NCBI RefSeq assembly: GCF_002362315.1 | Contig: NZ_MTZV01000002.1 | Location: 1,178,001-1,242,000 of the forward strand | Direction of reading: 5' to 3' | Length of the DNA stretch: 64,000 nucleotides | Origin: Paraburkholderia acidicola | Lineage (GTDB): Bacteria; Pseudomonadota; Gammaproteobacteria; Burkholderiales; Burkholderiaceae | Shown: positions 51,386-62,927 of the stretch, piece by piece | Position numbering within the stretch: position 1 is the first letter of the stretch | How the letters are laid out: each line of letters starts with the position of its first letter | Made by a program: the position numbers and the translations under genes | Notes under the pieces: model-generated | Told to the model about the DNA's origin: nothing | What the model saw: the letters and a program-made list of their open reading frames with translations, nothing else | The model's database searches: none

Positions 51386-52303
51386 TCAGGCAAACGCCGT
51401 TTGCGCGTCGTATCCAAAGCCGCGCGGCGCTTTTTGCAGGTCGTCGAAGGTGACGATTTCGTAGGCGTCTTCGTGTGCGAGAAGCTCGCGCAGCAACGCG
51501 TTGTTCAGGCCGTGGCCCGACTTGTAGGCCGTGTACGACGCCAGCAACGGATGCCCGACAACATAAAGATCGCCGATCGCATCGAGCATCTTGTGCTTCA
51601 CGAACTCGTCGTCGTAACGCAGGCCGTCGTTGTTCAGGATGCGGTATTCGTCGAGCGCGATGGCATTGTCGAGGCTGGCGCCGCGCGCGAGGCCCAGTTC
51701 ACGCAGCTGTTCGACTTCATGCGCGTAGCCGAAGGTACGCGCCCGTGCGATATCGCGCACGTAGGACGTGTGTTCGAAATCCACTTCCAGCGACTGGCCG
51801 GTTTTATCGACGGCCGGATGACGGAAATCGATCGTGAACTTCAGCTTGAAGCCGAAATACGGGTCGAGACGCGCGAACTTGTCGCCATCGACGATTTCGA
51901 CCGGTTTCTTGACCTTGATGAATTTCTTCGCTGCACCCTGCTCTTCGATTCCCGCCGACTGGATCAGGAACACGAACGAAGCCGCGCTGCCGTCCATGAT
52001 GGGGATTTCTTCGGCCGTGACGTCGACATACATATTGTCGATACCGAGACCCGCAAGCGCGGACATCAGATGTTCGACAGTCGACACGCGCACGCCGTCC
52101 TTCTGCAGCACCGACGCCAGCCGCGTATCGCCGACCGACAGCGCCGAGGCCGGAATATCGACCGGCGTGGGCAAATCCACGCGCGCGAATACGATGCCCG
52201 TGTCCGGCGCCGCCGGGCGGAGCGTCAGCTCAACCTTGCGGCCCGAATGCACGCCGATGCCGACCGTCTTCACGATCGATTTGATAGTCCGCTGCTTCAA
52301 CAT
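51386..52303 (-). CDS. lpxC: UDP-3-O-acyl-N-acetylglucosamine deacetylase
   Basis: Zinc deacetylase, first committed step of lipid A synthesis. 305 residues. Zinc ligands His78 ([10 protein letters not shown]), His237 and Asp241 ([11 protein letters not shown]) and catalytic His264 (SGHGLNN) are all present. ATG at 52303. Lies downstream of the division cluster, as in E. coli, but separated from ftsZ by a peroxiredoxin gene. Confidence 0.97.
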   Translation of the reverse strand: MLKQRTIKSIVKTVGIGVHSGRKVELTLRPAAPDTGIVFARVDLPTPVDIPASALSVGDTRLASVLQKDGVRVSTVEHLMSALAGLGIDNMYVDVTAEEIPIMDGSAASFVFLIQSAGIEEQGAAKKFIKVKKPVEIVDGDKFARLDPYFGFKLKFTIDFRHPAVDKTGQSLEVDFEHTSYVRDIARARTFGYAHEVEQLRELGLARGASLDNAIALDEYRILNNDGLRYDDEFVKHKMLDAIGDLYVVGHPLLASYTAYKSGHGLNNALLRELLAHEDAYEIVTFDDLQKAPRGFGYDAQTAFA

Positions 52304-52450
52304 GATGATCTTTTACTCGATTGAAAATCCCAATGGGACTTCTGATTCCATAGCCGCGAGTATACTCCATCTGCTCGCAACCCGTTTTGCCCGCAACGTA
52401 TCAATCTGTTTCGAGCCATTACCCGGGCGCTGAAAGAAAGGAAAGCATGA

Positions 52451-52493
52451 CGGGCCGATGTCCGGAACGGAGGCGTTTCCGGTCATCGGCCCG
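52451..52493. repeat. Long inverted repeat between peroxiredoxin gene and lpxC
   Basis: Outer arms CGGGCCGATG (52451-52460) and CATCGGCCCG (52484-52493) pair fully; inner CCGGAA (52462-52467) and TTCCGG (52477-52482) continue the stem. On the minus strand it is followed by CTTTCCTTTCTTTC, so it may be a terminator-like element 77 bp after the peroxiredoxin stop. Confidence 0.7.
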
Positions 52494-52569
52494 CGTAACG
52501 GCCTGTCACATCCCGGTCATGTTGCCGTTGCCCTCGCACAACGCAAGGCCGCAGCAAAGACCGGCGCAA

Positions 52570-53073
52570 CTAGGTCAACGTGGCGAGAATGCTCTGCGCA
52601 TCGCTGACTTCGAACTTGCCGGGTGCCTCGACGTTCAGCGTCTTGACCACGCCGTCATCGATCACCATCGCGTAGCGCTGGGAACGGATTCCCATGCCGC
52701 GCGCCGACAAATCCTGCTCCAGACCAAGCGCCCGCGTGAAAGCCGCACTGCCGTCCGCCATCATGCGCACCTTGCCCGAGGTGTGCTGATCGCGGCCCCA
52801 CGCGCCCATGACGAAAGCATCGTTGACGGACACGCACCAGATTTCATCGATGCCGGCAGCGCGCAACTGCCCGGCGTGTTCGACATAACCCGGCACGTGC
52901 TTCGCCGAACAGGTCGGCGTGAACGCGCCCGGTAACCCGAAGATCACCACACGCTTGCCCGCCGTCTGTTCGCGCACATCGAAACTGTTCGGTCCGATCG
53001 TGCAGCCCGCGCGGTCGTCTTCGATAAACTCGAAGAGCGTCGCGTCAGGCAGCTTTTCGCCTGTCTGAATCAT
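52570..53073 (-). CDS. Peroxiredoxin, type 5 family
   Basis: 167 residues from the ATG at 53073 (MIQTGEKLPDATLFEF). Peroxidatic Cys55 in LPGAFTPTCSAKHVP is the Prx5 signature. Other Cys residues (24 and about 78) are candidates for resolution. Reduces hydroperoxides with glutathione/glutaredoxin or thioredoxin. 212 bp downstream of ftsZ and followed by a large hairpin. Confidence 0.9.
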   Translation of the reverse strand: MIQTGEKLPDATLFEFIEDDRAGCTIGPNSFDVREQTAGKRVVIFGLPGAFTPTCSAKHVPGYVEHAGQLRAAGIDEIWCVSVNDAFVMGAWGRDQHTSGKVRMMADGSAAFTRALGLEQDLSARGMGIRSQRYAMVIDDGVVKTLNVEAPGKFEVSDAQSILATLT

Positions 53074-53309
53074 GCTCGATCCTTCACTTCGATACACAGC
53101 CTGCCCGCACGTTGTCGTGACTCAAGTGACGGATGGTACGCCTCGCGGCGACACCTGCCCGCTCCACTTCGCAAAACCGAAGAGGGCACCTGTCCTTGCC
53201 GCGCGTCTGAAGAAACGCGGCTTGTCAGCCGGTCCACCTGTCACGTCCGTGCATTCGCGAACGGCGCTGCATGATGCAGCCGCGCCGCGGCGAAAGCCTG
53301 GCCCGTGCG

Positions 53310-54506
53310 TCAGTCCGCCTGCTTGCGCAGGAACGCCGGGATATCGTATGTGTCGACGCCCTTTTCCTGCAGCGCCTGCACATGCGATGCCGCGGTGTCG
53401 CGCGACGTGCGCCATACGGCCGGCGTATCGAGCGCACCGTAATCCGCCGTGCCAGCGTGTTGCGGCGTGTAGGCCGGGTGCTGCATTCCGCCGATCGGCT
53501 GGTTGTCCGTGCCGGTGCGCAGCAGCGTCATCGGTGCGGACTGCTGCTTCTTCGCAGCGCGGCCGAGACCCGTCGCCACCACCGTCACGCGCAATGCATC
53601 GCCCATCGCGTCGTCGTACACCGCACCGAAGATCACCGTCGCGTCTTCCGCGGCGTAGCTCTTGATGGTGTTCATCACTTCGCGCGTTTCCGACAGACGC
53701 AGCGAACGGCTCGACGTGATGTTGACCAGCACACCGCGTGCTCCCGACAGATCGACGCCTTCCAGCAGCGGGCTCGCCACGGCCTGTTCCGCCGCAAGAC
53801 GCGCGCGATCGACGCCGGCAACCGTCGCCGTGCCCATCATCGCCTTGCCCTGCTCGCCCATCACCGTCTTCACGTCTTCAAAGTCGACGTTCACCAGACC
53901 GTCGACGTTGATGATTTCGGCAATGCCGGCCACTGCATTGTTCAGAACGTCGTCTGCGCACTGGAAGCACTTGTCCATCTCGGCATCGTCGCCCATCACC
54001 TCGAACAGCTTGTCGTTCAGAACGACGATCAGCGAGTCGACGTGATCCTCCAGTTGCTGCGAACCTGCCTCGGCAACACGCATGCGCTTGCCGCCTTCGA
54101 ATTCGAACGGCTTGCTGACCACGCCGACCGTCAGAATCCCCATTTCCTTCGCGATCTGCGCGACGACCGGAGCAGCCCCCGTTCCCGTGCCGCCACCCAT
54201 GCCTGCGGTGATGAACACCATGTGCGCGCCGCGCAGTGCGTCTGCGATACGCTCACGGGCTTCTTCCGCTGCCGCACGGCCCATTTCCGGCTTGGCGCCA
54301 GCGCCCAGACCCGTGTTACCGAGCTGGATCACCGCGGATGCACGCGAACGCGACAGTGCCTGCGCATCCGTGTTCATCACGATGAAGTCGACGCCTTGCA
54401 CGCCTTTGTTGATCATGTGCTGAACGGCATTGCCGCCAGCGCCACCGACGCCGATCACCTTGATGATCGTGCCGTTGGTTTCGGTTTCCAGCATCTGGAA
54501 TTCCAT
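53310..54506 (-). CDS. ftsZ: Cell division GTPase FtsZ
   Basis: Tubulin homologue forming the Z ring. 398 residues from the ATG at 54506, with GGAGG 5 nt upstream; a start 5 codons earlier lacks this. GTP-binding GGGTGTG at 104-110, the T7-loop region NVDFEDVKTVM near 207-217, and the conserved C-terminal tail DTYDIPAFLRKQ that binds FtsA and ZipA. The 121-bp ftsA-ftsZ gap may hold an internal promoter. ZapD, a partner, is encoded at 44 kb. Confidence 0.98.
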   Translation of the reverse strand: MEFQMLETETNGTIIKVIGVGGAGGNAVQHMINKGVQGVDFIVMNTDAQALSRSRASAVIQLGNTGLGAGAKPEMGRAAAEEARERIADALRGAHMVFITAGMGGGTGTGAAPVVAQIAKEMGILTVGVVSKPFEFEGGKRMRVAEAGSQQLEDHVDSLIVVLNDKLFEVMGDDAEMDKCFQCADDVLNNAVAGIAEIINVDGLVNVDFEDVKTVMGEQGKAMMGTATVAGVDRARLAAEQAVASPLLEGVDLSGARGVLVNITSSRSLRLSETREVMNTIKSYAAEDATVIFGAVYDDAMGDALRVTVVATGLGRAAKKQQSAPMTLLRTGTDNQPIGGMQHPAYTPQHAGTADYGALDTPAVWRTSRDTAASHVQALQEKGVDTYDIPAFLRKQAD

Positions 54507-54627
54507 TGTTGCCTCCGTCAAGATAAAAAATTGCAGCTACTTCGGCCGTTATTCGGCAGGAGATCGGGCAACCTCCTGTCGCACGCGGGCCGCCGGCACC
54601 CACGCGTATTTCGAAATCGATCGATGC

Positions 54628-55860
54628 CTAGAAGTTGCCGAGGAACCAGTCCTTCATCCGCGTGAAGACCTGCCCCATCGACCCCGACTGCACCGCCACC
54701 TTGCGACCGCGCATCCGTTGCGACCGGCCTTCGACGAGCAGCCCCATCGCCGTCGAATAGCGCGGATTGCGCACTACGTCTGCCAGACCGCCCGCATACT
54801 CCGGCACACCGATGCGCACCGGCTTCAGGAAAATGTCCTCGCCGAGCTCGACCATGCCCGGCATCATCGCGGCGCCGCCGGTCAGCACGACGCCCGAACT
54901 CAGCAGTTCTTCGTAACCTGACTCGCGCACCACCTGCTGCACGAGCGAAAACAGTTCTTCGACACGCGGCTCGACGACCGCTGCTAGCGCCTGGCGCGAC
55001 AAGGTGCGCGGACCGCGCTCGCCGAGCCCCGGCACTTCGATCATCTCGTCCGGATCGGCCAGCGCCTGCTTCGCGATGCCGTAACTCACCTTGATGTCTT
55101 CCGCGTCCGGCGTCGGCGTGCGCAGCGCCATCGCGATGTCGCTCGTGATCTGATCGCCGGCAATCGGAATCACTGCGGTATGGCGAATTGCGCCTTCGCT
55201 GAAAATCGCGATGTCCGTCGTGCCGCCGCCGATATCGACCAGCACCACGCCGAGTTCCTTCTCGTCTTCCGTCAGCACCGCCAGCGACGACGCCAGCGGT
55301 TGCAGGATCAGATCGTTCACTTCGAGCCCGCAGCGGCGCACGCACTTGACGATGTTCTGCGCCGCGCTCACCGCGCCCGTCACGATGTGCACCTTCACTT
55401 CGAGACGGATGCCGCTCATGCCGATCGGCTCGCGCACATCTTCCTGACCGTCGATGATGAATTCCTGCGTCAGGATGTGCAGCACCTGCTGGTCAGTCGG
55501 AATGTTGATCGCCTTCGCGGTCTCGATCACGCGCGCCACATCGGTCTGCGTGACTTCCTTTTCCTTGATCGCCACCATGCCGCTCGAATTGAAGCTGCGG
55601 ATATGGCTACCAGCGATCCCGGTGAACACATTCGTGATCTTGCAGTCAGCCATCAGCTCGGCCTCTTCGAGCGCCCGCTGAATAGACTGCACCGTGGCCT
55701 CGATGTTCACCACGACGCCCTTTTTGAGCCCTTTCGACTCGCTCTGGCCGAGACCGATCACCTCGTAGTGACCTTCGCCTTTCAACTCGGCAACGATGGC
55801 CACGACCTTCGCGGTCCCGATGTCGAGGGCGACCAGTAAATCCTTGTAGTCTTTGCTCAT
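54628..55860 (-). CDS. ftsA: Cell division protein FtsA
   Basis: Actin-like ATPase that anchors FtsZ to the membrane. 410 residues; VALDIGTAKVVAIVAELKG at the N-terminus is the phosphate-1 loop, VVLVDIGGGTTDIAIF near 206-221 the second, and GVVLTGGAAMMPG near 336 the adenosine loop. The C-terminal amphipathic MKDWFLGNF is the membrane-targeting helix. 27 bp after ftsQ. Confidence 0.97.
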   Translation of the reverse strand: MSKDYKDLLVALDIGTAKVVAIVAELKGEGHYEVIGLGQSESKGLKKGVVVNIEATVQSIQRALEEAELMADCKITNVFTGIAGSHIRSFNSSGMVAIKEKEVTQTDVARVIETAKAINIPTDQQVLHILTQEFIIDGQEDVREPIGMSGIRLEVKVHIVTGAVSAAQNIVKCVRRCGLEVNDLILQPLASSLAVLTEDEKELGVVLVDIGGGTTDIAIFSEGAIRHTAVIPIAGDQITSDIAMALRTPTPDAEDIKVSYGIAKQALADPDEMIEVPGLGERGPRTLSRQALAAVVEPRVEELFSLVQQVVRESGYEELLSSGVVLTGGAAMMPGMVELGEDIFLKPVRIGVPEYAGGLADVVRNPRYSTAMGLLVEGRSQRMRGRKVAVQSGSMGQVFTRMKDWFLGNF

Positions 55861-55887
55861 AGCGTGCTCATTGCGTGTGATGTTTCA

Positions 55888-56640
55888 TTACTTCTTGCCT
55901 TTGTCGGGCTCGCTGAGAAAGCGCATACCTGCTGCGCGAATCGCGAAACCGTTCGGATAGCGCAAGTCCGCATACTCGATATCCTTCCCCCATCGTTGCG
56001 TCACCGCCGACCATGCCGCCGTCAGCCGGCGGCTGCGATCGAAGAGCGTGTCCTGATTGCGTTCGCGCCCGAGTTCCACCTGCATGCCGTTCGACAGCTT
56101 CACCGTCCATGCGTAGCGCGGCGACAGCGTGACTTCGTCGGGCGTCACGCCTAGCGGCGCGAACCACTTCGTGAAGTCGCGATACCGCGCGACCACTTCC
56201 TTCGCCGTGCCGTCCGGACCGTCGAACGCCGGTAGGTCCTGGTCGAGTTCGCCCTGGTTCGCCGTGAACAGATCGCCGTCCACACTGACCAGTTGATCGC
56301 TGCCCCACGTTCCCAGCGGTTTGTACTCTTCGAGCGTGACAGCCAGCGCGTTCGGCCATACGCGCCGCACGCTTGCGTGCCGCACCCACGGCATCTGCTC
56401 GAACGCCTGCCGCGCGCTGTCGAGATCGACGGTGAAGAAGTTGCCCTTCAACCGTCCGACGACACCCGCGCGCACCGTCGGCGCATTGATATGCTCGACA
56501 TCGCCGTCGATCAGGATCTCGTGCAGCGCAAAATTCGGCCGCTGGATCAGCCAGTACGCACCCGCCGCCAGCAGCACGAGCAGCAACAACGCGTGCAACG
56601 CGTTGGCGGCGAGGTTGAGCTGGCGTACGTTGTTCCACAT
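55888..56640 (-). CDS. ftsQ: Cell division protein FtsQ
   Basis: Bitopic divisome scaffold. 250 residues: short cytoplasmic N-terminus, transmembrane helix near 13-31 (ALHALLLLVLLAAGAYWLI), a POTRA domain (about 37-105) and FtsQ/DivIB domain (about 110-235). Starts 9 bp after the ddlB stop. Confidence 0.95.
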   Translation of the reverse strand: MWNNVRQLNLAANALHALLLLVLLAAGAYWLIQRPNFALHEILIDGDVEHINAPTVRAGVVGRLKGNFFTVDLDSARQAFEQMPWVRHASVRRVWPNALAVTLEEYKPLGTWGSDQLVSVDGDLFTANQGELDQDLPAFDGPDGTAKEVVARYRDFTKWFAPLGVTPDEVTLSPRYAWTVKLSNGMQVELGRERNQDTLFDRSRRLTAAWSAVTQRWGKDIEYADLRYPNGFAIRAAGMRFLSEPDKGKK

Positions 56641-56649
56641 GTCGTTCGA

Positions 56650-57591
56650 TCAATCCTTCAAGGTCAGCGACAGGATCTTCACCACCAGATCCCGGTAGCT
56701 GATGCCGACCGAGCGCGCCGCTTTCGGCGGCAGCGAATGGTCGGTCATGCCCGGCGCCGTATTCACTTCGAGAAAGTACGGGTTGCCGCCGGCATCCAGC
56801 ATGAAATCGGCGCGGCCCCAGTCGGTGCAGCCGAGCACGTCGAACGCACGGCGCGCCAGTTTCTTCAGGCTCGCTTCGGCGTCCGGCGCGACGCCGCACG
56901 GAATCAGGTACTGCGTCGTGTCGAGGATGTACTTCGCGTCGTAGTCGTAGAACTCGCCGGCGGGCACGATGCGGATCAGCGGCAAGTCGAGATCACCGGC
57001 GATGCATGCGGTGTACTCGCCACCGCCTTCGATGCTCTTCTCCACCAGCACGATCGTGTCGTACTTCGCCGCTTCCGCCAGTGCGGCCGGTAACGCGTCC
57101 GCGCTCTTCACCTTGATCACCGCGACGCTCGAGCCTTCACTCGCCGGCTTCACGAACAGCGGCAGACCGAGCTTCGCGACGATCTCCGGTGCACGCGCCG
57201 CGTAGTCGTCGCCGCGCAGCACCGTTTCGAACGGCGGCGTCGGAATACCGAGCTGCTGCCACACGAGCTTGGTGCGGAACTTGTCGAGCCCGAGCGCCGA
57301 ACCGAGCACGCCCGTGCCGGTATAGCGAATGCCGTAAAAATCGAGCGCGCCCTGGATCTGACCGTTTTCGCCATACCCACCGTGCAGCGCGTTGAACGCG
57401 CGCACGAAACCTTCGTCCTTCAGCGCACCGAGCGGCCGCTCGGACGGATCGAACGGATGTGCGTCGATGCCGGCCTCGCGCAATCCCTGCAGCACGAGGC
57501 GACCGGAATTGAGCGACACTTCGCGCTCGGCGGACACACCGCCAAACAGGACTGCAACCTTGCCGAACCGTTTCGGATCGATACCGCTCAT
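56650..57591 (-). CDS. ddlB: D-alanine--D-alanine ligase
   Basis: Makes D-Ala-D-Ala for peptidoglycan. 313 residues. [19 protein letters not shown] near 12-30, [14 protein letters not shown] near 146-159 (ATP-grasp) and [15 protein letters not shown] near 268-282 are the ligase motifs. The ATG at 57591 overlaps the murC stop by 4 nt. Confidence 0.96.
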   Translation of the reverse strand: MSGIDPKRFGKVAVLFGGVSAEREVSLNSGRLVLQGLREAGIDAHPFDPSERPLGALKDEGFVRAFNALHGGYGENGQIQGALDFYGIRYTGTGVLGSALGLDKFRTKLVWQQLGIPTPPFETVLRGDDYAARAPEIVAKLGLPLFVKPASEGSSVAVIKVKSADALPAALAEAAKYDTIVLVEKSIEGGGEYTACIAGDLDLPLIRIVPAGEFYDYDAKYILDTTQYLIPCGVAPDAEASLKKLARRAFDVLGCTDWGRADFMLDAGGNPYFLEVNTAPGMTDHSLPPKAARSVGISYRDLVVKILSLTLKD

Positions 57592-58997
57592 TTCACACCT
57601 TCCGTTTGCGCAAGCCGACCCGGCACGCCGCCGATCGAACCTGCTCCCATCGTGATCACTACATCGCCGTCGCGCACGACTGTCGCCAGCGCGTCAGGCA
57701 CTTCATCGACTGTCTCGACGAATACAGGTTCAACTTTGCCCGCCACCCGGATCGCTCGCGCGAGCGCGCGGCCATCGGCAGCGACGATTGGCGCTTCGCC
57801 GGCGGCGTAGACCTCGGTGAGCACCAGTGCATCGACAGTCGACAGCACTTTCACGAAATCTTCGAAGCAGTCGCGTGTGCGCGTGAAGCGGTGCGGCTGG
57901 AATGCCAGCACGAGCCGGCGGTCGGGGAACGCACCGCGCGCGGCCGCGACGGTCGCCGCCATTTCGACCGGGTGATGCCCGTAGTCGTCGACCAGCGTGT
58001 AGCTGCCGCCTGTCTGGTTACCCGCAGCAGCGAGCGGCACTTCGCCGTACCGCTGGAAGCGTCGGCCAACGCCGTTGAAATCGGCGAGCGCGCGCTGGAT
58101 GTCCGCGTCCTTCACTTCGAGTTCGGTCGCGATCGCGATCGCCGCCAGTGCGTTCTGCACGTTGTGCGTCCCGGGCAGGTTCAGCACGATATCGAGCGGC
58201 GCCGCGTCCTCGCGCATCGTCGTGAAATGCATCTTGCCGTCGCGCGCGACGACGTTCACCGCGCGCACCTGCGCATCCGGCGCGAAGCCATAGCGGATGA
58301 TCGGCTTCGAGACGAACGGCAGGATCTCCTTCACGTTCGGATCGTCGACGCACAGCACGGCGATGCCGTAGAACGGCAACCGGTGCGTGAACTCGATGAA
58401 CGCCTGCTTGAGCCGCGCGAAGTCGTGGCCGTAGGTGTCCATGTGATCGGCATCGATGTTCGTGATGACTTCGATCACTGGGAACAGGTTCAGGAACGAC
58501 GCATCGGATTCGTCCGCTTCGGCGACGATGAAATCGCCGGTACCGAGCCGCGCGTTCGCACCCGCGCTGATCAGACGACCGCCGATCACAAAGGTCGGAT
58601 CGAGCCCGCCCGCAGCGAGCACGCTCGCGACAAGCGAAGTCGTCGTGGTCTTGCCGTGCGTACCGGCAATCGCGATGCCCTGCTTGAGGCGCATCAGTTC
58701 CGCGAGCATCACTGCGCGCGGCACGATCGGAATGCGCCGGTGACGCGCAGCCAGCACTTCCGGGTTGTCGCTGCGCACGGCCGTCGACACGACGACTGCA
58801 TTCGCCCCTTCGATGTTCGCCTCGTCGTGGCCGATCGCGATCTTCGCGCCGAGCGCGGCCAGCCGGTCGGTCACCGTGTTACGCGTGAGATCGGAACCGC
58901 TCACGTGATAGCCCAGATTGACGAGCACTTCGGCGATGCCGCTCATCCCCGCGCCGCCGATCCCGACAAAATGGATATGTTTGACGATGTGTTTCAT
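57588..58997 (-). CDS. murC: UDP-N-acetylmuramate--L-alanine ligase
   Basis: Adds L-Ala to UDP-MurNAc. 469 residues. [18 protein letters not shown] near 8-25 binds the uracil nucleotide; ATP loop GTHGKTTT at 112-119; [10 protein letters not shown] near 158-167. Four-nucleotide overlaps with both murG and ddlB. Confidence 0.97.
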   Translation of the reverse strand: MKHIVKHIHFVGIGGAGMSGIAEVLVNLGYHVSGSDLTRNTVTDRLAALGAKIAIGHDEANIEGANAVVVSTAVRSDNPEVLAARHRRIPIVPRAVMLAELMRLKQGIAIAGTHGKTTTTSLVASVLAAGGLDPTFVIGGRLISAGANARLGTGDFIVAEADESDASFLNLFPVIEVITNIDADHMDTYGHDFARLKQAFIEFTHRLPFYGIAVLCVDDPNVKEILPFVSKPIIRYGFAPDAQVRAVNVVARDGKMHFTTMREDAAPLDIVLNLPGTHNVQNALAAIAIATELEVKDADIQRALADFNGVGRRFQRYGEVPLAAAGNQTGGSYTLVDDYGHHPVEMAATVAAARGAFPDRRLVLAFQPHRFTRTRDCFEDFVKVLSTVDALVLTEVYAAGEAPIVAADGRALARAIRVAGKVEPVFVETVDEVPDALATVVRDGDVVITMGAGSIGGVPGRLAQTEGVK

Positions 58998-60109
58998 TGC
59001 TTTCCTTGCGGGCTCGTACTCGGGAGCCCACCGGCCACAGTGGCGCAGATCTGCGCGACCTGTTCGGTGGCATCGGGTTTCGCGAGCGAGCGCGAACGCT
59101 CTGCCATGACCGCGAGTTTTTCGCGGGTCTGGCTGCGCAACCAGTCGGCGAGCGTTTCCGCCGTCAGGTCGCGTTGCTGTACGACCAGCGCCGCGCCTTG
59201 ATCGGCGAGAAACGCTGCGTTAGTAGTCTGGTGATCGTCGACGGCGTAGGGGAACGGCACGAAGAACGCGGCCACGCCCACCGCGGCGATTTCGGAGACC
59301 GTCATCGCACCCGAACGGCAGATCACGAGATCGGCGTTGCTGTAGGCAGCGGTCATGTCGTCGATGAACGGCACCAGTTGCACGTCTTCGCCGGGTGTGA
59401 AGCCCGCTTCCGCGTAGTTCGAACGCAGCACGTCGATGTGTTTCGCGCCCGCCTGATGCACGACGCGCGGCCGCTCGTGCGGTGCAAGCTGCGCGAGCGC
59501 ACGCGGCACGACTTCGTTGAGCGCGGCCGCGCCGAGGCTGCCGCCCACTACCAGCAGGTTCAACGGACCGCTGCGCGCGGCATAACGTGCCTGCGGCGCA
59601 GCCGCGTGTGTGAGTTCGTCGCGGATCGGATTGCCGGTCCATTCTGCGTGCGGCAACGCACCGGGGAACGCGACGAGTACACGCTTCGCGAGCCGTGCAA
59701 GCACCTTGTTCGCAAGGCCAGCGATCGAATTCTGTTCGTGCAGCACCAGCGGACGACCAGACAGCGCAGTCATCAGGCCGGCCGGAAACGTGATGTAGCC
59801 GCCCATGCCAAGCACGACGTCCGGCTTCACGCGACGCAGCACCGACAGGCTTTGCGCACACGCGCGCAGCAGGTTAACGGGCAGCATCAAGCGGGTTTTC
59901 ATGCCTTTGCCACGCAATCCGCCGAAGCGCACGTATTCCATCGCGATGCCGTGCTTCGGCACCAGCGTCGCTTCCATACCCGCCGGATTGCCGAGCCAGA
60001 CGACATTCCAGCCCTGCGACTGCATCCGATGCGCGACCGCGAGCCCCGGGAAGACATGCCCCCCGGTGCCACCGGCCATCACCATCAGCGTGCGCGCAGC
60101 GACGCTCAT
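58994..60109 (-). CDS. murG: UDP-GlcNAc--MurNAc-pentapeptide GlcNAc transferase
   Basis: Converts lipid I to lipid II at the inner leaflet. 371 residues. Glycine loop [16 protein letters not shown] at 11-26, [13 protein letters not shown] near 123-135, and [12 protein letters not shown] near 258-269 are GT28 signatures. Overlaps ftsW and murC by 4 nt each. Confidence 0.97.
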   Translation of the reverse strand: MSVAARTLMVMAGGTGGHVFPGLAVAHRMQSQGWNVVWLGNPAGMEATLVPKHGIAMEYVRFGGLRGKGMKTRLMLPVNLLRACAQSLSVLRRVKPDVVLGMGGYITFPAGLMTALSGRPLVLHEQNSIAGLANKVLARLAKRVLVAFPGALPHAEWTGNPIRDELTHAAAPQARYAARSGPLNLLVVGGSLGAAALNEVVPRALAQLAPHERPRVVHQAGAKHIDVLRSNYAEAGFTPGEDVQLVPFIDDMTAAYSNADLVICRSGAMTVSEIAAVGVAAFFVPFPYAVDDHQTTNAAFLADQGAALVVQQRDLTAETLADWLRSQTREKLAVMAERSRSLAKPDATEQVAQICATVAGGLPSTSPQGKQ

Positions 60110-61386
60110 ACCTTGCCCCCACGCATCAGCACACGATTTTCATAATCGACACGCATCAGCAGCGCGATCGCGACGCAGTTCAGCAGGATGCCCGAGCCGC
60201 CATAGCTAACGAGCGGCAGAGTCAGCCCCTTGGTCGGCAGCAGGCCGAGATTCACACCCATATTGATGAACGTCTGCGCGCCGAACCAGATGCCGACGCC
60301 CTTGGCGACGAGCCCGGCGAACGTGCGATCGAGTGCAAGCGCCTGGCGGCCGATTTCGAACGAACGGCGCACGATCCAGTAAAACATCAGGATCACGACC
60401 AGCACGCCGATAAAACCGAGTTCTTCGCCGATCACCGCGAGGATGAAGTCGGTATGCGCTTCCGGCAGATAGTTGAGCTTCTCGACGCTGCCGCCGAGCC
60501 CGACGCCAAACCATTCGCCGCGACCAAAGGCGATCAGCGAGTGAGTCAGCTGATACGCCTTGCCCTGCGCATAGCGGTCATCCCACGGATCGAGATACGC
60601 GAAGATCCGCTCGCGACGCCAAGGCGAGGCCCACACCAGCAAGCTGAAGGTACCGACCGCCGTCGCGACAAGGCCGCCGAACAGCTTGCCGTTCACGCCG
60701 CCGAGGAACAGCACGCCCATCGCGATCGCCGCGATCACCATGAAGGCGCCCATGTCCGGTTCGAGCAGCAGCAACGCGCCGACCACGCCAACTGCAACCG
60801 CCATCGGCATGAAGCCTTTCGCGAAGCTGTGCATGTACTCCTGCTTGCGCACCGTGTAGTTCGCCGCGTAGATCGTCACCGCGAGCTTCATGATTTCCGA
60901 CGGCTGCATGTTCGTGATGCCGAGCGGAATCCAGCGACGTGCGCCGTTCACGCCCTTGCCGACGTGCGGAATCAGCACGATCACCAGCGTGAGCAGCGCG
61001 AGCAGGAAGAGCTTCGGCGCGTACTTGTCCCACGTCGAAATCGGAATCCGGAACGCGATCACACCGACCACCGAACCCATCACCACGAAGACGATCTGCC
61101 GCACGAGGAATGCATAGTCGCGATACGACGCGTACTTCGGCGAATCGGGCATGGCGATCGACGCCGAGTACACCATCACGATGCCGAGCCCTAGCAGCGC
61201 GATCACGACCCACAGCAATGAGTGGTCGTAATCGAGCATGCGCGAGCGCAGCGGACGAACACCGTTGACCGCGCTCGCGAGGCCGCTCGCCGTCGCGCGA
61301 CCGCCGCTGCGTCCCGCAGTAGCCGTTTCACCGACCGAGCCGCGTTGTCCGGCCAGACGCGAACCGAAACGTTCGGACCAGCTCAT
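60106..61386 (-). CDS. ftsW: Septal peptidoglycan polymerase FtsW
   Basis: SEDS glycosyltransferase working with FtsI. 426 residues, ten predicted membrane segments after a cytoplasmic Arg/Ser/Gly-rich stretch of about 50 residues that is longer than in E. coli. Seen: [19 protein letters not shown] near 307-325, [11 protein letters not shown] near 329-339 and the final [20 protein letters not shown]. Overlaps murD and murG by 4 nt. Confidence 0.96.
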   Translation of the reverse strand: MSWSERFGSRLAGQRGSVGETATAGRSGGRATASGLASAVNGVRPLRSRMLDYDHSLLWVVIALLGLGIVMVYSASIAMPDSPKYASYRDYAFLVRQIVFVVMGSVVGVIAFRIPISTWDKYAPKLFLLALLTLVIVLIPHVGKGVNGARRWIPLGITNMQPSEIMKLAVTIYAANYTVRKQEYMHSFAKGFMPMAVAVGVVGALLLLEPDMGAFMVIAAIAMGVLFLGGVNGKLFGGLVATAVGTFSLLVWASPWRRERIFAYLDPWDDRYAQGKAYQLTHSLIAFGRGEWFGVGLGGSVEKLNYLPEAHTDFILAVIGEELGFIGVLVVILMFYWIVRRSFEIGRQALALDRTFAGLVAKGVGIWFGAQTFINMGVNLGLLPTKGLTLPLVSYGGSGILLNCVAIALLMRVDYENRVLMRGGKV

Positions 61387-62897
61387 AGCATCGTCCCCCG
61401 TTCTGCAGCGATGTCTTCGACCGTGCTGCGGAAGACCGCCGCACGATGCGCATAGCCCGTGAACATGTCAAAACTCGCACAGGCCGGCGACAGCAGCACG
61501 GCGTCGCCAGGTTGAGCGAGTGCGCTTGCGGCACGCGTGGCTTCTTCGAGTGTCGCGTGATCGGCGAGCGGGATACCCGTATCCGCGAGTGCCGTACGAA
61601 TGTGCGGCGCATCGCGGCCGATCAGCATCACCGCGCGGCACCAGCGCGTCACCGGCGCGGCGAGTGGTTCGAATTCCTGGCCCTTGCCGTCGCCGCCCGC
61701 GATCAGGACCGTACGCTGTGCGAGACCGTCCAGCGCGGCAACCGTCGCGCCGACATTGGTGCCCTTGCTGTCGTCGACGTAATCGATGCCTTCGATCGAT
61801 GCAATCAGTTCCACACGATGCGGCTCGCCGCGATACTCGCGCAGACCGTGCAGCAGCGGTGCACCCGGCAGACCGATCGCACGAGCAAGCGCGAATGCGG
61901 CCAGCGCGTTCGCCGCGTTATGCAGACCGCGGATGCGCAGCGCGTCGGCGGGCATCAGGCGCTTCAGGCCGATGTCCACCGGTGCTACGGGTCCGCTCTT
62001 GCGGCGGCGCGTCGGTTGGGACTCGTCGGATGCATCGCGGTCGTGCGCCTCGACTAGCCACTGCATGCCGTTGTCGCGCAGCAAGCCGTAGTCGCCGTTG
62101 CGGGTCGGTTCGTTCAGGCCGAACGTCACCGTCGGCACTGCGTGTTCCGCGGCAGGTGCGAGTGCCATCACGCGCGCGTCGTCGCGATTCAGTACGCGCA
62201 CGGTGTGCGGTCCGAAGATGCGGCCCTTGGCCGCCGCGTATGCATCGAGCCCACCATGCCAGTCGAGATGGTCCTGCGTGATATTCAGTACGACCGCTGC
62301 ATCCGGTGCGAAGGTATGGGCGGTTTCCAGCTGGAAACTCGACAGTTCGAGCACCCAGATGTCGGGCAGCGCGGTGTTATCGATTGCTTCGGTGAGTTTG
62401 TCGAGCGCCGCGGGGCTGATGTTGCCCGCCACCGCGACCTTCTTGCCGGCGCGTTCGCACAGCAGGCCCGTCAGGCTCGTCGTCGTGGTCTTGCCGTTGG
62501 TACCGGTGATTGCGATCACCTTCGGCGCGTAGCCGCTTTCGCCGAGTGTCTTCAGTGCCTGCGCGAAGAATTCGAGTTCGCCCCAGACGGGGATGTCGCG
62601 TTCACGCGCAGCGGCGATCAGCGGCAGGAGATCGGCGGCGAGCGGCGACAGGCCGGGACTAATGGCAACCAGTTCGACACCTTCGAGCAGCGCCGGCGAA
62701 AACGCCCCGCCGATGAAGTCGGCGTCGACGCCGTGCGCGGCCAGCCCGGACAGGTTCGGCGGCACTTCACGCGTATCGGCAACGCGCAGCCGGCACCCGT
62801 GGCGCGCGCACCAGCGCGCCATCGCGAGACCCGATTCCCCGAGTCCCAGCACGAGCACCATCGGCTTTTGCCGATCCCGAAACTTCTCGCCAAACAT
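61383..62897 (-). CDS. murD: UDP-MurNAc-L-alanine--D-glutamate ligase
   Basis: Adds D-Glu to the muropeptide precursor. 504 residues against 438 in E. coli. [16 protein letters not shown] near 15-30 and ATP loop GTNGKTTT at 132-139 are clear. The extra length is partly an Arg/Ser-rich insertion ([20 protein letters not shown], near 280-300) in the central domain. ATG at 62897, 30 bp after the mraY stop. Confidence 0.97.
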   Translation of the reverse strand: MFGEKFRDRQKPMVLVLGLGESGLAMARWCARHGCRLRVADTREVPPNLSGLAAHGVDADFIGGAFSPALLEGVELVAISPGLSPLAADLLPLIAAARERDIPVWGELEFFAQALKTLGESGYAPKVIAITGTNGKTTTTSLTGLLCERAGKKVAVAGNISPAALDKLTEAIDNTALPDIWVLELSSFQLETAHTFAPDAAVVLNITQDHLDWHGGLDAYAAAKGRIFGPHTVRVLNRDDARVMALAPAAEHAVPTVTFGLNEPTRNGDYGLLRDNGMQWLVEAHDRDASDESQPTRRRKSGPVAPVDIGLKRLMPADALRIRGLHNAANALAAFALARAIGLPGAPLLHGLREYRGEPHRVELIASIEGIDYVDDSKGTNVGATVAALDGLAQRTVLIAGGDGKGQEFEPLAAPVTRWCRAVMLIGRDAPHIRTALADTGIPLADHATLEEATRAASALAQPGDAVLLSPACASFDMFTGYAHRAAVFRSTVEDIAAERGTML

Positions 62898-62927
62898 CCG
62901 TGCTTCCCCTTTCCTTCCTGCTACCGC

